NCBI RefSeq assembly: GCF_020166495.1
Contig: NZ_JAINZS010000006.1
Coordinates: 434,001-498,000 of the forward strand
DNA from: Robertkochia aurantiaca
GTDB lineage: Bacteria > Bacteroidota > Bacteroidia > Flavobacteriales > Flavobacteriaceae
Reading direction: 5' to 3'
Length of the DNA stretch: 64,000 nt
Shown: piece by piece, positions 8,845-17,767 of the stretch
Numbering within the stretch: position 1 is the first letter of the stretch
Layout: every line of letters begins with the position of its first letter
Made by a program: the position numbers and the translations under genes
The notes under the pieces: generated by a model
Seen by the model: only the letters and a program-made list of their open reading frames with translations
Databases searched by the model: none
Told to the model about the DNA's origin: nothing

Positions 8845-11800
8845 TTAAAAAGTTGCGCTTAGGCCAAGTGTAATAGTTCTCGGTCTTGGGAAACTTGTAT
8901 AGTCAATACCAAGTGACGGCAGGTTGTTCAGAGGTTTGTTAACGTTCACCTCAGGATCCAATCCGCTGTAGTCGGTAATAACGAACAGGTTCTGTCCGGT
9001 AAGCGATATTCTGAAGGAATCAAATCCGTCACCACTTACAGGTACATCATAAGCCAAGCTTAAGGTCTGCATTCTGAGGAAATCACCCTTTTCAAGGAAC
9101 CTGGTTGATACATCAGGTGCGTTGGCAGGAGACTCCCCATTCGTCAATACGTCTTCTATTACGTTCTTACCACCTGCAATAATACCGGCAGTAAAGAAGG
9201 CGTTCTCAGTATTGTTGTAAATGTATTGTCCAAACTGACCGGTAAGGAAAGCATCCAGACTCCATCTTCTCCAACTGAAAGAGGTATTGAAACCAAGGTT
9301 CACTGTTGGAAGTGCAGTTTCACCTACTACAGTCTGTACGTCACCATTTGGATAAATACTGATTCCATTTTCATCAAATCCGCCAAATTCTCTTAAGAAA
9401 TAAGAGAAAAGCGGCTCTCCGTCTGTCAAAATCTGTGCAAAAGCACCTGTTAGTCCGTTACCGTTGATCTCACCTGTTTGAATTTGAACATCACCCAGGT
9501 CAGTCACTTCGTTCTTGTTATAAGATACGTTAAATCCTGCAGTCCAAAAAAGATCTTCCTGAACAATTAAGTCATAGTTCAAAGAAAATTCTGCACCGTA
9601 GTTTAAGACTTTAGCGTCAATATTCTCGAAGTTAAACTCCTGTGGAGAAGGCTGTGCAGTCGAGAATCGAAGCAGAAGATCTGCAGTGCTCTTGTAATAC
9701 AGGTCAAAAGTACCATTCAGTCGTTGCTGGTTGAAACCGAAGTCAATACCAAAGTTGTACTGAGTGGTTTCTTCCCATTTAAGGTTTCTGTCAGGATATG
9801 ATTGAATTGCCAATCCCGGAACTACGATATTTCCGTTGTTCTGAATCCCGATACCTGCATAACGCTCTCTGAAAAGGAAGTTACCGTAACCCAGACCATC
9901 CTGGTTACCGGTGATACCGAAACCAAGTCTTAGTTTCAGGTTGGAAACGTAATCTCCTACGAAATCTTCCTCATGGATCTTCCAGGCAAATGCCGCGGAA
10001 GGGAACCAACCATAGCGATTTTCGGGTCCGAAACGGCTGGAACCGTCAACCCTTAGAGTTGCGGTAAACAGGTATTTGTCGGCAATGGTATAGTTCGCAC
10101 GACCGAAAAATGACTGTAATTCATCTGTAGCGTCAAAGGTGTCATATCCCGCAGAACGCAGCGCAATCCCTGAAGGTCTTGAAAGCGAAGTGTTTTCATC
10201 GCTGAACAATCTATTCACTGCCAGATCATCACGATCAGGAGAATATATGATCTGCTGGTACTCACCGTCTACCGATGCGGTAAGAACATCACGGGCTTCG
10301 TCCAGTTCATCACGCATATCGTTGTGATCGGTTGAGCCAAATCCGAAACCTAAGGTAGTGCTACCATATCGCTGAAAACTTTGATACGAATAACCAAGTA
10401 AAAGGTCTAGAGAGGAATTATCGAATTCTTTGTTGTAGTTAATAGTTGCATCCAGCAACTGGTTCTTAAGATTAACTTCGTTTAATCCACCACGTCCGTT
10501 ATTTACGGTACCGTTATTAAATCCGATTACATCACCTGTAAGTGACTGGTAACGATCTGAATTCGACTGATCATAACCAACAAGAACTTTGGCTTTCAGA
10601 TTATCGGTAATACTGTATTCTGCCGAAGCGTTAAACAGCACCCTGTCTGAGAAAGTTAAATCCTGGTATTCCTGAAGCAGGTTAGCAGGGTTTAACTCAG
10701 CTCCTCCCGGATCGAAAGTAGGGCTGTTAGGATAAGTTGGGTTAGCGAAATAAGCTGCACCCAGTACATCACCCTGAGAACCGGCATTATTGGTCACCAG
10801 AGGCGTCTCATCGTTTACTCTTGAGACGGTACCGTTAAAATCCAGTTTTAATTTATCATCAAGGAAGCGCTGAGAGATGTTCAGACGCCCTGTAATTCTT
10901 TCCTGTGAAGAGTTTTCAAGAACACCGAATTGCTTTTGATACCCGAATGAGGTTCTTACGAAACCAGAACCGTAGTTATTAGAGTATGCTATGTCGGCAA
11001 TAGGCGATAAAACACTTCTTGTAACAACGCTTTGCCAGTCGGTATTAGCTCCAAAATCCAATTCGCTTGGATTCGGGTTACCATATTGTGCCAGCGCATC
11101 GAGGAATTGTCCTCTGTCTAACAGGTCAAATCGGTTGGCTGGTTCTGAGTAAGCTGCGTTGGCATTTACTTCCCATCTTCCGCCTGAACCGGCTTTACCT
11201 GATTTGGTGGTGATCAGAACCACCCCGTTAGCACCCCTTGAACCGTAGATCGCCGTAGCAGAAGCATCCTTCAGGATACTGATGCTTTCGATGTCATTCG
11301 GGTTCAGGAAGTTCAGCGGGTTTCTGGTCGAGAAACCACCCTGACCTACATCTGTACCACCACTCTGGGTGTCATCTGCAGCCAGTGGCACTCCGTCTAC
11401 TACAAATAGCGGGTTGTTGTTCGAACGTACAGAAGCGGTACCCCGAATCCTGATGTTCACTCCCGCACCGGGCTCACCACTCGCCTGGGTAATCTGCACC
11501 CCGGCAGTTTTACCCTGAATCAATTGTTCAGGTGATGAGATAACCCCTTTCTGGAAATCTTCAGAGCTTACCACATCAACGGCACCCGTTGCATCCTTTA
11601 CGGCCTGAGTACCATAACCGATCACTACCACTTCGTCAAGAGCCTGAGCATCTTCAGTAAGGGTAACGTCGATAGTCGATCTTCCGTTTACCGGAATTTC
11701 CTGGGTTTGAAAACCCACATAGCTGAATACCAAAGTGGCATCAGAAGGGACATTGTCCAGGGTGTAATTCCCGTCGAAGTCCGTTTGTGTACCAATGGTA

Positions 11801-11940
11801 GTACCTTTTACCAGAACGTTAGCTCCCGGTAAAGGTCCCGTTGCATCATACACTGTTCCACTAACAGTCTGAGCCTTGGTCAGGGAGAAGCACAGTAATG
11901 CCACCACCATCACAAGACCATTTAGTAAAGTGTTCTTCAT
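8845..11940 (-). CDS. SusC/RagA-family TonB-dependent transporter (pair 1)
   Basis: A 1031-residue outer-membrane beta-barrel protein. It has a signal peptide (to about residue 23), then a carboxypeptidase-D-regulatory-like domain (VSGTVYDATGPLPGANVLVKG to about 95). A TonB-box/plug start follows at ALDEVVVIGYGTQ (about 100-112), then the plug motif IQGKTAGVQI and IRIRGTASVRSNNNPLFVVDG. The barrel ends in LGLSATF with a terminal Phe. The partner SusD follows after 12 bp. A terminator separates this pair from the upstream glucan operon, so it probably has its own promoter in 11941-12090. The sequence differs clearly from the second SusC at 19387-22353, so this is not a recent duplication. Confidence 0.94.
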   Translation of the reverse strand: MKNTLLNGLVMVVALLCFSLTKAQTVSGTVYDATGPLPGANVLVKGTTIGTQTDFDGNYTLDNVPSDATLVFSYVGFQTQEIPVNGRSTIDVTLTEDAQALDEVVVIGYGTQAVKDATGAVDVVSSEDFQKGVISSPEQLIQGKTAGVQITQASGEPGAGVNIRIRGTASVRSNNNPLFVVDGVPLAADDTQSGGTDVGQGGFSTRNPLNFLNPNDIESISILKDASATAIYGSRGANGVVLITTKSGKAGSGGRWEVNANAAYSEPANRFDLLDRGQFLDALAQYGNPNPSELDFGANTDWQSVVTRSVLSPIADIAYSNNYGSGFVRTSFGYQKQFGVLENSSQERITGRLNISQRFLDDKLKLDFNGTVSRVNDETPLVTNNAGSQGDVLGAAYFANPTYPNSPTFDPGGAELNPANLLQEYQDLTFSDRVLFNASAEYSITDNLKAKVLVGYDQSNSDRYQSLTGDVIGFNNGTVNNGRGGLNEVNLKNQLLDATINYNKEFDNSSLDLLLGYSYQSFQRYGSTTLGFGFGSTDHNDMRDELDEARDVLTASVDGEYQQIIYSPDRDDLAVNRLFSDENTSLSRPSGIALRSAGYDTFDATDELQSFFGRANYTIADKYLFTATLRVDGSSRFGPENRYGWFPSAAFAWKIHEEDFVGDYVSNLKLRLGFGITGNQDGLGYGNFLFRERYAGIGIQNNGNIVVPGLAIQSYPDRNLKWEETTQYNFGIDFGFNQQRLNGTFDLYYKSTADLLLRFSTAQPSPQEFNFENIDAKVLNYGAEFSLNYDLIVQEDLFWTAGFNVSYNKNEVTDLGDVQIQTGEINGNGLTGAFAQILTDGEPLFSYFLREFGGFDENGISIYPNGDVQTVVGETALPTVNLGFNTSFSWRRWSLDAFLTGQFGQYIYNNTENAFFTAGIIAGGKNVIEDVLTNGESPANAPDVSTRFLEKGDFLRMQTLSLAYDVPVSGDGFDSFRISLTGQNLFVITDYSGLDPEVNVNKPLNNLPSLGIDYTSFPRPRTITLGLSATF

Positions 11941-11965
11941 ACAATTAAAAATTTAAGTTCAAATA

Positions 11966-11995
11966 GTTAGCTATGTTTTTGCAACCAAAGGAGGT
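11966..11995 (-). promoter_or_regulatory. Possible Bacteroidota promoter for SusC pair 1
   Basis: On the minus strand a TTTG element is followed about 20 bp later by TATTTG, close to but not matching the TTTG-N19-TAnnTTTG consensus. It lies about 25-55 bp before the SusC start in a 248-bp gene-free stretch. The rest of that stretch holds only the upstream terminator and a TCGAT/ATCGA inverted repeat near 11995-12006. Assignment is tentative. Confidence 0.3.
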
Positions 11996-12097
11996 CGATT
12001 CATCGAAAACCTTATAGTGTTAAAAACAGTTAATCGGTTGTGAATATAGTAAAATTCTAGGATTATTTTGAAAATCTCATTCTTTTGGGATAGAAAA

Positions 12098-12145
12098 AGG
12101 GTGATCTGTGCAATCGGTCAAGCCCCTTTTGCCGCAGATCACCCT
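12098..12145 (-). terminator. Rho-independent terminator after the Fn3-like lipoprotein
   Basis: An 11-bp stem AGGGTGATCTG / CAGATCACCCT encloses a loop of about 26 bases and is followed on the minus strand by TTTTTC. It ends the operon that starts at 22353 and isolates the SusCD pair further downstream. Just before it (12158-12177) are two copies of TTTCGAAA. Confidence 0.75.
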
Positions 12146-12188
12146 GTTTTATTAGGATTTTCGAAAAAGTTTCGAAAGTCCGTTACTG

Positions 12189-12911
12189 TTATTGTGCTAC
12201 TTTAAAGCTGGATATAAGCGAATTAGAGGTATTATTTTGAGCGTCTTTACTTACAACTTTCCAAAAATATGTCGTTCCTGAAGTTAGATCGGTCACCTCA
12301 AAATCTTCAATTGTCAGGTTTTCAGCGATTAAAGTTGAAGGTTGATCATTAGTGTCTAGATAAATATCATACCTAAGTTCGGTGTTATCGACGTCACTTC
12401 CTTTCCATGCCAGCTGTACGATCCCTCCCGAGGGGTTAACGCTTGTTCCCGGTGCGGGAGAAACGATCTCTGCAGGAAAGGGTGCATAATTGGTCTCTCC
12501 TGAACCCTCCAGGTAAAATTTCCAGGTTTCGCTTATCGCTTCATCGTTTGAATTCGTCTGCTTTGAAACAACTTTCCATTCGTAAGGCTCTCCTTTGACA
12601 AGGCTGGCCGTATTACCGGGAGTGGTACTGTTGTAAACGCTGAGTACACCTGAATTGAGATTGGTGATCTCCAGATCATAGGAATCGGTGTGCTCAGAAG
12701 GTTCCCAGCTGAATGCCACCTCGCTGAGTTCTGCATTGACCGTTGTACCGGATACGCATAATTCATTATTGGCAGGTGCGGTAAGTGTAGCAGCTGCGGG
12801 AGGAATGGTCGGTGTCTCCGGTGTCGGCTCTTCTCCGCCTGAATCGCCACCACAAAATGCAAGGGTATTGGCAAGGAACAATAAAAGTATGAGTCGTGAG
12901 TATTTCTTCAT
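12189..12911 (-). CDS. Fibronectin-III-like surface lipoprotein
   Basis: A 240-residue lipoprotein starting at the ATG at 12911 (MKKYSRLILLLFLANTLAFC, lipidated Cys20), 7 bp after the amylase stop. A longer frame reaching back to 12971 would overlap the amylase and lose the signal peptide, so it is rejected. A Pro/Thr/Glu-rich linker follows the Cys. Then come two beta-sandwich modules that read like fibronectin type III repeats (FSWEPSEHTDSYDLEI...YEWKVVSKQ and LAWKGSDVDNTELRYDIYL...YFWKVVSKDAQNNTS). No catalytic motif is visible. As the last gene of the glucan operon it probably acts as a surface glycan-binding or scaffold protein, but no carbohydrate-binding family can be assigned. Confidence 0.8.
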   Translation of the reverse strand: MKKYSRLILLLFLANTLAFCGGDSGGEEPTPETPTIPPAAATLTAPANNELCVSGTTVNAELSEVAFSWEPSEHTDSYDLEITNLNSGVLSVYNSTTPGNTASLVKGEPYEWKVVSKQTNSNDEAISETWKFYLEGSGETNYAPFPAEIVSPAPGTSVNPSGGIVQLAWKGSDVDNTELRYDIYLDTNDQPSTLIAENLTIEDFEVTDLTSGTTYFWKVVSKDAQNNTSNSLISSFKVAQ

Positions 12912-12918
12912 GTCTGGC

Positions 12919-15900
12919 TTATTGTTTGATAATTTTAATCGTTTGCTGCAATTCGGTTCCTCTAAGCTCAAGCAGATAGAGACCGGGCTGAAGCTGTCCC
13001 AAATCCAGGCTTTTTCTGAATTCTGAATTCTGCAGGCCGAAACTACCTGATTGAACCACTTGTCCGTTCATGGCGAATACCTTAAAAGTCACCGCCCCTT
13101 TCTGCTGTTGGGTGAATAGTATTTCGGCTATATCTCTTACAGGATTAGGAAACAGGAAGACGCCCTGACTCAGCATGAAGGTTTCTTCATAAACGCCCTG
13201 GCATGATTTGGCGGCGCGAACTTTAAGGGTGTTCAGCCCATCCTGTAGTTCAAGGCTGATGGTTTCTGCCCTGGTTTCAGTAGTGACCCCATTCAATTCG
13301 ATATAATAAAGGTCAGAACCTTTTAATTCCAGGTTCAGGGTTTTGAGATCTTCGTTCACCTGAGAAAAAACGGCGAGGTCTTCAGGTTCTCCGATGGTTA
13401 TTTCAAAGCACTGTTCATAGTCAGGCTCAGAAGAAAGGGTAAAGCAAAGCTGATAAGTGCCTGCTGGCAGATCGGCTGCTATCCACTGATTGCCGGAGAA
13501 ATTTTCGCTCAGGGTAATTCCGTTACCGCTCAGATTCACAGTATAATCCAATGCCTGCTCTGTGCTTACAGTGATCACCCCGTTATCGGCATTGGAACAG
13601 GTCTCACCGGTAGATTGAATGCTGTAATTCGAGGTTGGAAGCGTAAAAATTTCGCACCCGGTAACGTCTACGGTAGCACCCAGTGTGGTCCCGGGGCACA
13701 GGTCATCAGCGTCGATAACACCGTCACTGTCTTCGTCGGGCGGATTGGTATTCGGAAACAATGCCGACGGCTTATCGGCAAATATTCTGAATTCTCCGGG
13801 AGCCAGAGTTATGGTAGCTTCGGGATCGGTAACAACAAATTTCTTGTTTTCTTCAAGCACTTCGTACCAGACGCCTGTTTGCTGGAATCCGGGAACGATG
13901 TCCTGTTCTGTTAGTCCGAAGTTCCCGACGATGGTAATTAGAGCTATCTCATCGGTTCCGGCTGAGGTATTTGCGAGATGTATTCGCTTAAGTCCTGAGG
14001 AGCCGTTCAGGTCAAGGGTGAAATTCTCACTTTCGAATATGGCTTCTCCTACTGTAAGTTTATTCAGGTCTGACCAGGTTTCATAGATGGCACGCCTTTC
14101 GGTTACATCGAAATATTCCCAACGGATCGGTTTGTTTCCGGTTCTGCCATTCTCGTCTATCGATACTTCGTATCCTAATTCTCCGAATTGCCAGATCATT
14201 TTCGGTCCTGGAACGGTGAAGAAGAAAGCTCCTGCAATTTCCATCCTCGAAAGGGCTGTGTTAAGATTCGTTACATCGTAACCACCCGTGGCATTGCCGA
14301 ATTGCAAATTTTTGAACATGAGTCTTTCTTCATCATGACTCTCCATATATGAAATGGCTGCAGGGTTCGAAAAGCCTTTAGCCTGGTAGGAGACACCTGA
14401 AAAGTCAGATTTCCCGCTGTCATGGTAGCCCATGGTGGCTTCGTTATAGGGGGTGGTTTGCTTGTTCCACAGCATGATGCCTTTTCCTTCGTCCAGTCGG
14501 TATTCGGCCCATTGAGACTCTTCCTCAATAGTGCCCAGATGTTCGAAGATCACCATGAAGTCGTCGTTTGAAGCCCATTGTGTATCGGCGTAGCCTTTAA
14601 GAACCTCGATCCGGTCTGCCTGCGGACTATTGGTACAATTATCGTTCGACGGACCGCAATTCTGAGTGAAACCCTTGGTGAGATCCCAGCGAAAGCCGTC
14701 TACCTTAAATTCCTCGATCCAGTATTGTACGGTCTGGTTTACGTAATCGCGTGTTGCCTGAGACTGGTGATTGAAGTCGTTGAAAACACTGTAGGAATGC
14801 TTTGCCTCGGCATTGAAAAAGGGGTTGTCCTGGGAGGCCGTTCCTCCGGTTCCTCCACCTGAAGTATTCCACATTCTGAAATAGGGATGCTGACCGGTTG
14901 CATGGTTATAAACCACATCGATGATCACTGCCATGCCACGTCGGTGGCATTCGTCTATGAGCTGCTTAAAAGCTTCGGGAGTACCATAGTATTTATCAAG
15001 TGCCATATGAAAGGAGGGGTTGTAGCCCCAGCTTTCATTGCCGTCGAATTCATTTACAGGCATGAGCTCAATGGCATTGACTCCTAAGGTTTCCAGATAA
15101 TCGAGTCTCGCTTTTACGGCATCAAAGCTGTGCAGCTCATCAAAATCTCTGATCAGCAGTTCATAGATGACCAGATCTTTTCTCTTGGGAGGCTGAAAGT
15201 TCAAGGTGTTGTCTGACCAGTTGAACTCCGGTTGGCCAGTTCGCAGAAGGGTTACGGCTTCGGTCGTCTGGCCTTCGGGGTAGGCAGGGAGGCCGGGGTA
15301 GGTTACCTCTGTGATGTACTGGTCGTTAAAAGGATCCAGGATGGTGGTGGAGTAGGGGTCTGCGATATTGATAGAAGATTCCACCATATATTGGAACATG
15401 TGATCAAACTGAGGGGTAAGCCCGGTGATCTCGATCCAGAATCGGTCTGTGGCCGGGTCTTTCTTCATAAGGTAGTTGTCGTTGATCTGCCAGTTGGTAA
15501 AGTCTCCGATCACATGAACAAATTCTTTCTGAGGTGCGTATAACACCAGGGTGACATGGGTGTTGTCATTGGGGTCGAAGTTGATCCCGTCTTTCAAGCC
15601 GGTCGGAAGCGGTTCTTCGGTAACGGTGGGGCTGACAACTGCTGTAAAGCTTTCACTCAGGGTTTCGTTTCCATCGGTTGCACTGAGCGTAAAGTTAGTG
15701 GTCTCAGTCACCGTATAGGTATAATTAAAAGCGGTGACGCCTGATGCGGTGTTTACGGTTTGTCCGTTTGCCGTCAGGGTAAAGTCTGAGCTTAATGAAG
15801 TCTCGGCAGTGATATTGAATCCGGTGCCTGACTGCACTACCGTAGTGGTCTGGGCTGGCGAAGTGAGGTTTAAGACATACCCGCCCACTTCATATAAAAA

Positions 15901-16290
15901 GTCTTGTGTTTTCTTATCGCCGGTCCCGTCTTTGGCTTTGGCCAGAAAGCCGATTCGTCCTATGGGGGAGCGGTCGTAAAAAGTTGAGGGGACAAAGGTA
16001 ATGCTGAAGGTGCCGTCTCCGTTATCGGTCAGTTTCTGGGCTTCATTCGAGCTTTCCCATGTTCCGTTATTGGGCGAATTTTGGATGTTCTGATCGTTTT
16101 CGTCAAATGACCATGCCCACAGGTACAGATCTGAAACGCCCCATGCGGCCGGGTCGATATCGGTAAAGGTGATAGTGATCTGGTCGTTTTCACCGAAAGT
16201 AGCAGGGTTCACAGTAACAGATGCTTCCTGTTGCTGTGCCCAGCTGAATACCGAAAACAAGGAGATCAGCAGTAGTAATAGTTTTTTCAT
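12919..16290 (-). CDS. Multidomain secreted GH13 alpha-amylase with type IX sorting domain
   Basis: A 1123-residue secreted enzyme. Order: signal peptide (cleavage near AQQ, residue 19); an N-terminal beta-sandwich (about 20-140); a second Ig-like module (about 140-225); a CBM48-like module (about 240-335, YAPQKEFVHVIGDFTNW); then a GH13 barrel. Catalytic motifs are intact: IIDVVYNH (about 456-463), nucleophile Asp536 in GFRWDLTKG, acid/base Glu583 in IFEHLG and Asp653 in ESHDEERL (Ser replaces the usual Asn of NHD). A thrombospondin-3-like calcium repeat DEDSDGVIDADDLCPG comes later, and the last 80 residues are a type IX C-terminal sorting domain (FLFPNPVRDIAEI, GLYLLELRG). It is likely the extracellular enzyme that opens starch or related alpha-glucan for the SusCD transporters. 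A terminator-like hairpin precedes it inside the operon. Confidence 0.92.
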   Translation of the reverse strand: MKKLLLLLISLFSVFSWAQQQEASVTVNPATFGENDQITITFTDIDPAAWGVSDLYLWAWSFDENDQNIQNSPNNGTWESSNEAQKLTDNGDGTFSITFVPSTFYDRSPIGRIGFLAKAKDGTGDKKTQDFLYEVGGYVLNLTSPAQTTTVVQSGTGFNITAETSLSSDFTLTANGQTVNTASGVTAFNYTYTVTETTNFTLSATDGNETLSESFTAVVSPTVTEEPLPTGLKDGINFDPNDNTHVTLVLYAPQKEFVHVIGDFTNWQINDNYLMKKDPATDRFWIEITGLTPQFDHMFQYMVESSINIADPYSTTILDPFNDQYITEVTYPGLPAYPEGQTTEAVTLLRTGQPEFNWSDNTLNFQPPKRKDLVIYELLIRDFDELHSFDAVKARLDYLETLGVNAIELMPVNEFDGNESWGYNPSFHMALDKYYGTPEAFKQLIDECHRRGMAVIIDVVYNHATGQHPYFRMWNTSGGGTGGTASQDNPFFNAEAKHSYSVFNDFNHQSQATRDYVNQTVQYWIEEFKVDGFRWDLTKGFTQNCGPSNDNCTNSPQADRIEVLKGYADTQWASNDDFMVIFEHLGTIEEESQWAEYRLDEGKGIMLWNKQTTPYNEATMGYHDSGKSDFSGVSYQAKGFSNPAAISYMESHDEERLMFKNLQFGNATGGYDVTNLNTALSRMEIAGAFFFTVPGPKMIWQFGELGYEVSIDENGRTGNKPIRWEYFDVTERRAIYETWSDLNKLTVGEAIFESENFTLDLNGSSGLKRIHLANTSAGTDEIALITIVGNFGLTEQDIVPGFQQTGVWYEVLEENKKFVVTDPEATITLAPGEFRIFADKPSALFPNTNPPDEDSDGVIDADDLCPGTTLGATVDVTGCEIFTLPTSNYSIQSTGETCSNADNGVITVSTEQALDYTVNLSGNGITLSENFSGNQWIAADLPAGTYQLCFTLSSEPDYEQCFEITIGEPEDLAVFSQVNEDLKTLNLELKGSDLYYIELNGVTTETRAETISLELQDGLNTLKVRAAKSCQGVYEETFMLSQGVFLFPNPVRDIAEILFTQQQKGAVTFKVFAMNGQVVQSGSFGLQNSEFRKSLDLGQLQPGLYLLELRGTELQQTIKIIKQ

Positions 16291-16308
16291 AAACGGGTTG
16301 TTTAAAAT

Positions 16309-16343
16309 AAAAGAGGTTACCGGAACAACCGGTAACCTCTTTT
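16309..16343 (-). terminator. Strong hairpin inside the glucan operon, before the amylase
   Basis: A perfect 15-bp stem AAAAGAGGTTACCGG / CCGGTAACCTCTTTT with a 5-base loop lies in the 75-bp gap between the SusE/F-like gene and the amylase. On the minus strand it is followed by a T-rich tract. It looks like a Rho-independent terminator or a 3'-end stabiliser for the upstream susCDE message, and should lower expression of the amylase relative to the transport genes. Confidence 0.85.
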
Positions 16344-16365
16344 GATATTTGATTCTTATATCATC

Positions 16366-17748
16366 TTATTGAATCGTATAGGTAGGAGCACCGCTATCAC
16401 TGAAATCAAGCGTGATAGTGTAGGTTCCTGCAGTTACAACAATGTTGTCTCCATCCTGATCAAGGATTCCATCTGCACCGGTATCACCGTAATTGGTTCC
16501 CCAGTCTTCGTTGATACGGAATTTCATTTCACCGTCTAAGAGCGTGATGTCTTTTCCGATCCAAACACCGGGTTGTACTTCTGTAAGCAGGGCATCGGGT
16601 CCGGCACCTCCCCAATCATTGTAGGCCGATCCGACAACGCCGAACAACTCAGCCTCTTCGATAGTGTAGGTCTGGTTCGCGATATCCAGAGTGATCAGGT
16701 AATACCCGGCACTAACCACGATATTGTCGCCACCGTTATCCAGTGTACCGTCTGCACCGGTATCTCCGTAGTTCACAGCCCAGTCATTGTTAAGTCTGAA
16801 TTTGATCTCACCATCAGCGAGTTTCACGCCGGCTTTGAAGGTGTTGGTAGTGTAATCATAGTAGAAAGGTTGGTCAGGACCATCCCAGCCATTCGCTGAG
16901 GCTTCTCCAACAACTCCCCACTGATATTCTTCCATGGTATAAGTCAGTGCTCCGAGATCCATAGTGATCTTGTAAGTTCCGGCAGTGACCATGATATTGT
17001 CTCCTCCTTCATCCAGAGTGCCATCTGCACCGGAATCTCCATAATTGAGGGTCCAGTCATTGTTCTCTCTGAATTTGATCTCCCCATCGGCCAGGTCAAC
17101 ATAAGCAACATAAATGTCTGCCTGATCGGTGGTGTAGAAAGGCTGGTCGGGACCATCCCATCCGTTGGCGGTGGCTGATCCTACGATACCCCATGCAGAT
17201 ACCTCGAACCCATTGCCTCCATCTTCTGATTGTTCGATCAGGGAGATTGTAAGGGCCATGGTCTCAGACATGGTTTCAACTGCGTTCACAGCTCCTGCGT
17301 CTCCGACAAAAGCTTTAACCCTGAAGTATACGTCACCGCTATTGTTCGCTTCACCATTCTCATCGGTAGTAGCAGGGTCGTTGTCAAGGCCTTTTATCTC
17401 TGCCATCGATAAAAGATCTCTTACCATTACAGCCTGATTGGTGGCTTCGATAGTCCCGGAACTGTAATCTACAGAGGCAAATTCAGGAGTCACAGATCCT
17501 TCCAGGATGTAATTTACCGGGGTAGGAGCTTCAAAGTTTGGTTCGTTCCATACAAAACGCTCTGCAACGTTAGAAGCGGTTTCTGATGAAAGAAGGTACT
17601 CTTCAGAGAGCGTGTTGGTAAACATAACAGCGTCACTGGGCTCCTGGGCGGTGATCACCAGGTAGTCTTCATTGTCGCAGGAAGTGAAACCTGCACCCAC
17701 GGCCGCAGCCATGGCAAATATTTGTAAGCTTTTTAAGAATTTTTTCAT
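16366..17748 (-). CDS. SusE/SusF-like outer-membrane starch-binding lipoprotein, three repeats
   Basis: A 460-residue lipoprotein (lipidated Cys24 in GAGFTSC). Residues of about 25-175 match the SusE N-terminal domain style (PSDAVMFTNTLS, ERFVWNEPNF). Three tandem binding modules follow at about 186-275, 277-365 and 369-460. Each begins WG(I/V)VG or FGVVG, carries a W-D-G-P or W-G-G-A-G-P loop, then DGE(I/M)KFR and NYGD(S/T)GADG, and ends TYT(M/I). In the SusE/F family such modules hold starch through aromatic residues at the cell surface without cutting it. The gene lies 19 bp after SusD and fits a susCDE transcription unit. The modules are near-repeats at protein level but diverged at DNA level, so the duplication is old. 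Confidence 0.92.
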   Translation of the reverse strand: MKKFLKSLQIFAMAAAVGAGFTSCDNEDYLVITAQEPSDAVMFTNTLSEEYLLSSETASNVAERFVWNEPNFEAPTPVNYILEGSVTPEFASVDYSSGTIEATNQAVMVRDLLSMAEIKGLDNDPATTDENGEANNSGDVYFRVKAFVGDAGAVNAVETMSETMALTISLIEQSEDGGNGFEVSAWGIVGSATANGWDGPDQPFYTTDQADIYVAYVDLADGEIKFRENNDWTLNYGDSGADGTLDEGGDNIMVTAGTYKITMDLGALTYTMEEYQWGVVGEASANGWDGPDQPFYYDYTTNTFKAGVKLADGEIKFRLNNDWAVNYGDTGADGTLDNGGDNIVVSAGYYLITLDIANQTYTIEEAELFGVVGSAYNDWGGAGPDALLTEVQPGVWIGKDITLLDGEMKFRINEDWGTNYGDTGADGILDQDGDNIVVTAGTYTITLDFSDSGAPTYTIQ

Positions 17749-17767
17749 TGTTCTAGAGTGTTAGTTA

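Noticed and set aside
11995-12006. TCGAT-TC-ATCGA inverted repeat upstream of the first SusC as a regulator site
   Set aside because: The 5-bp arms are too short to separate from chance and there is no second copy near related genes.
12912-12971. Extended start of the Fn3-like lipoprotein overlapping the amylase 3' end
   Set aside because: It would destroy the lipoprotein signal that begins at 12911.
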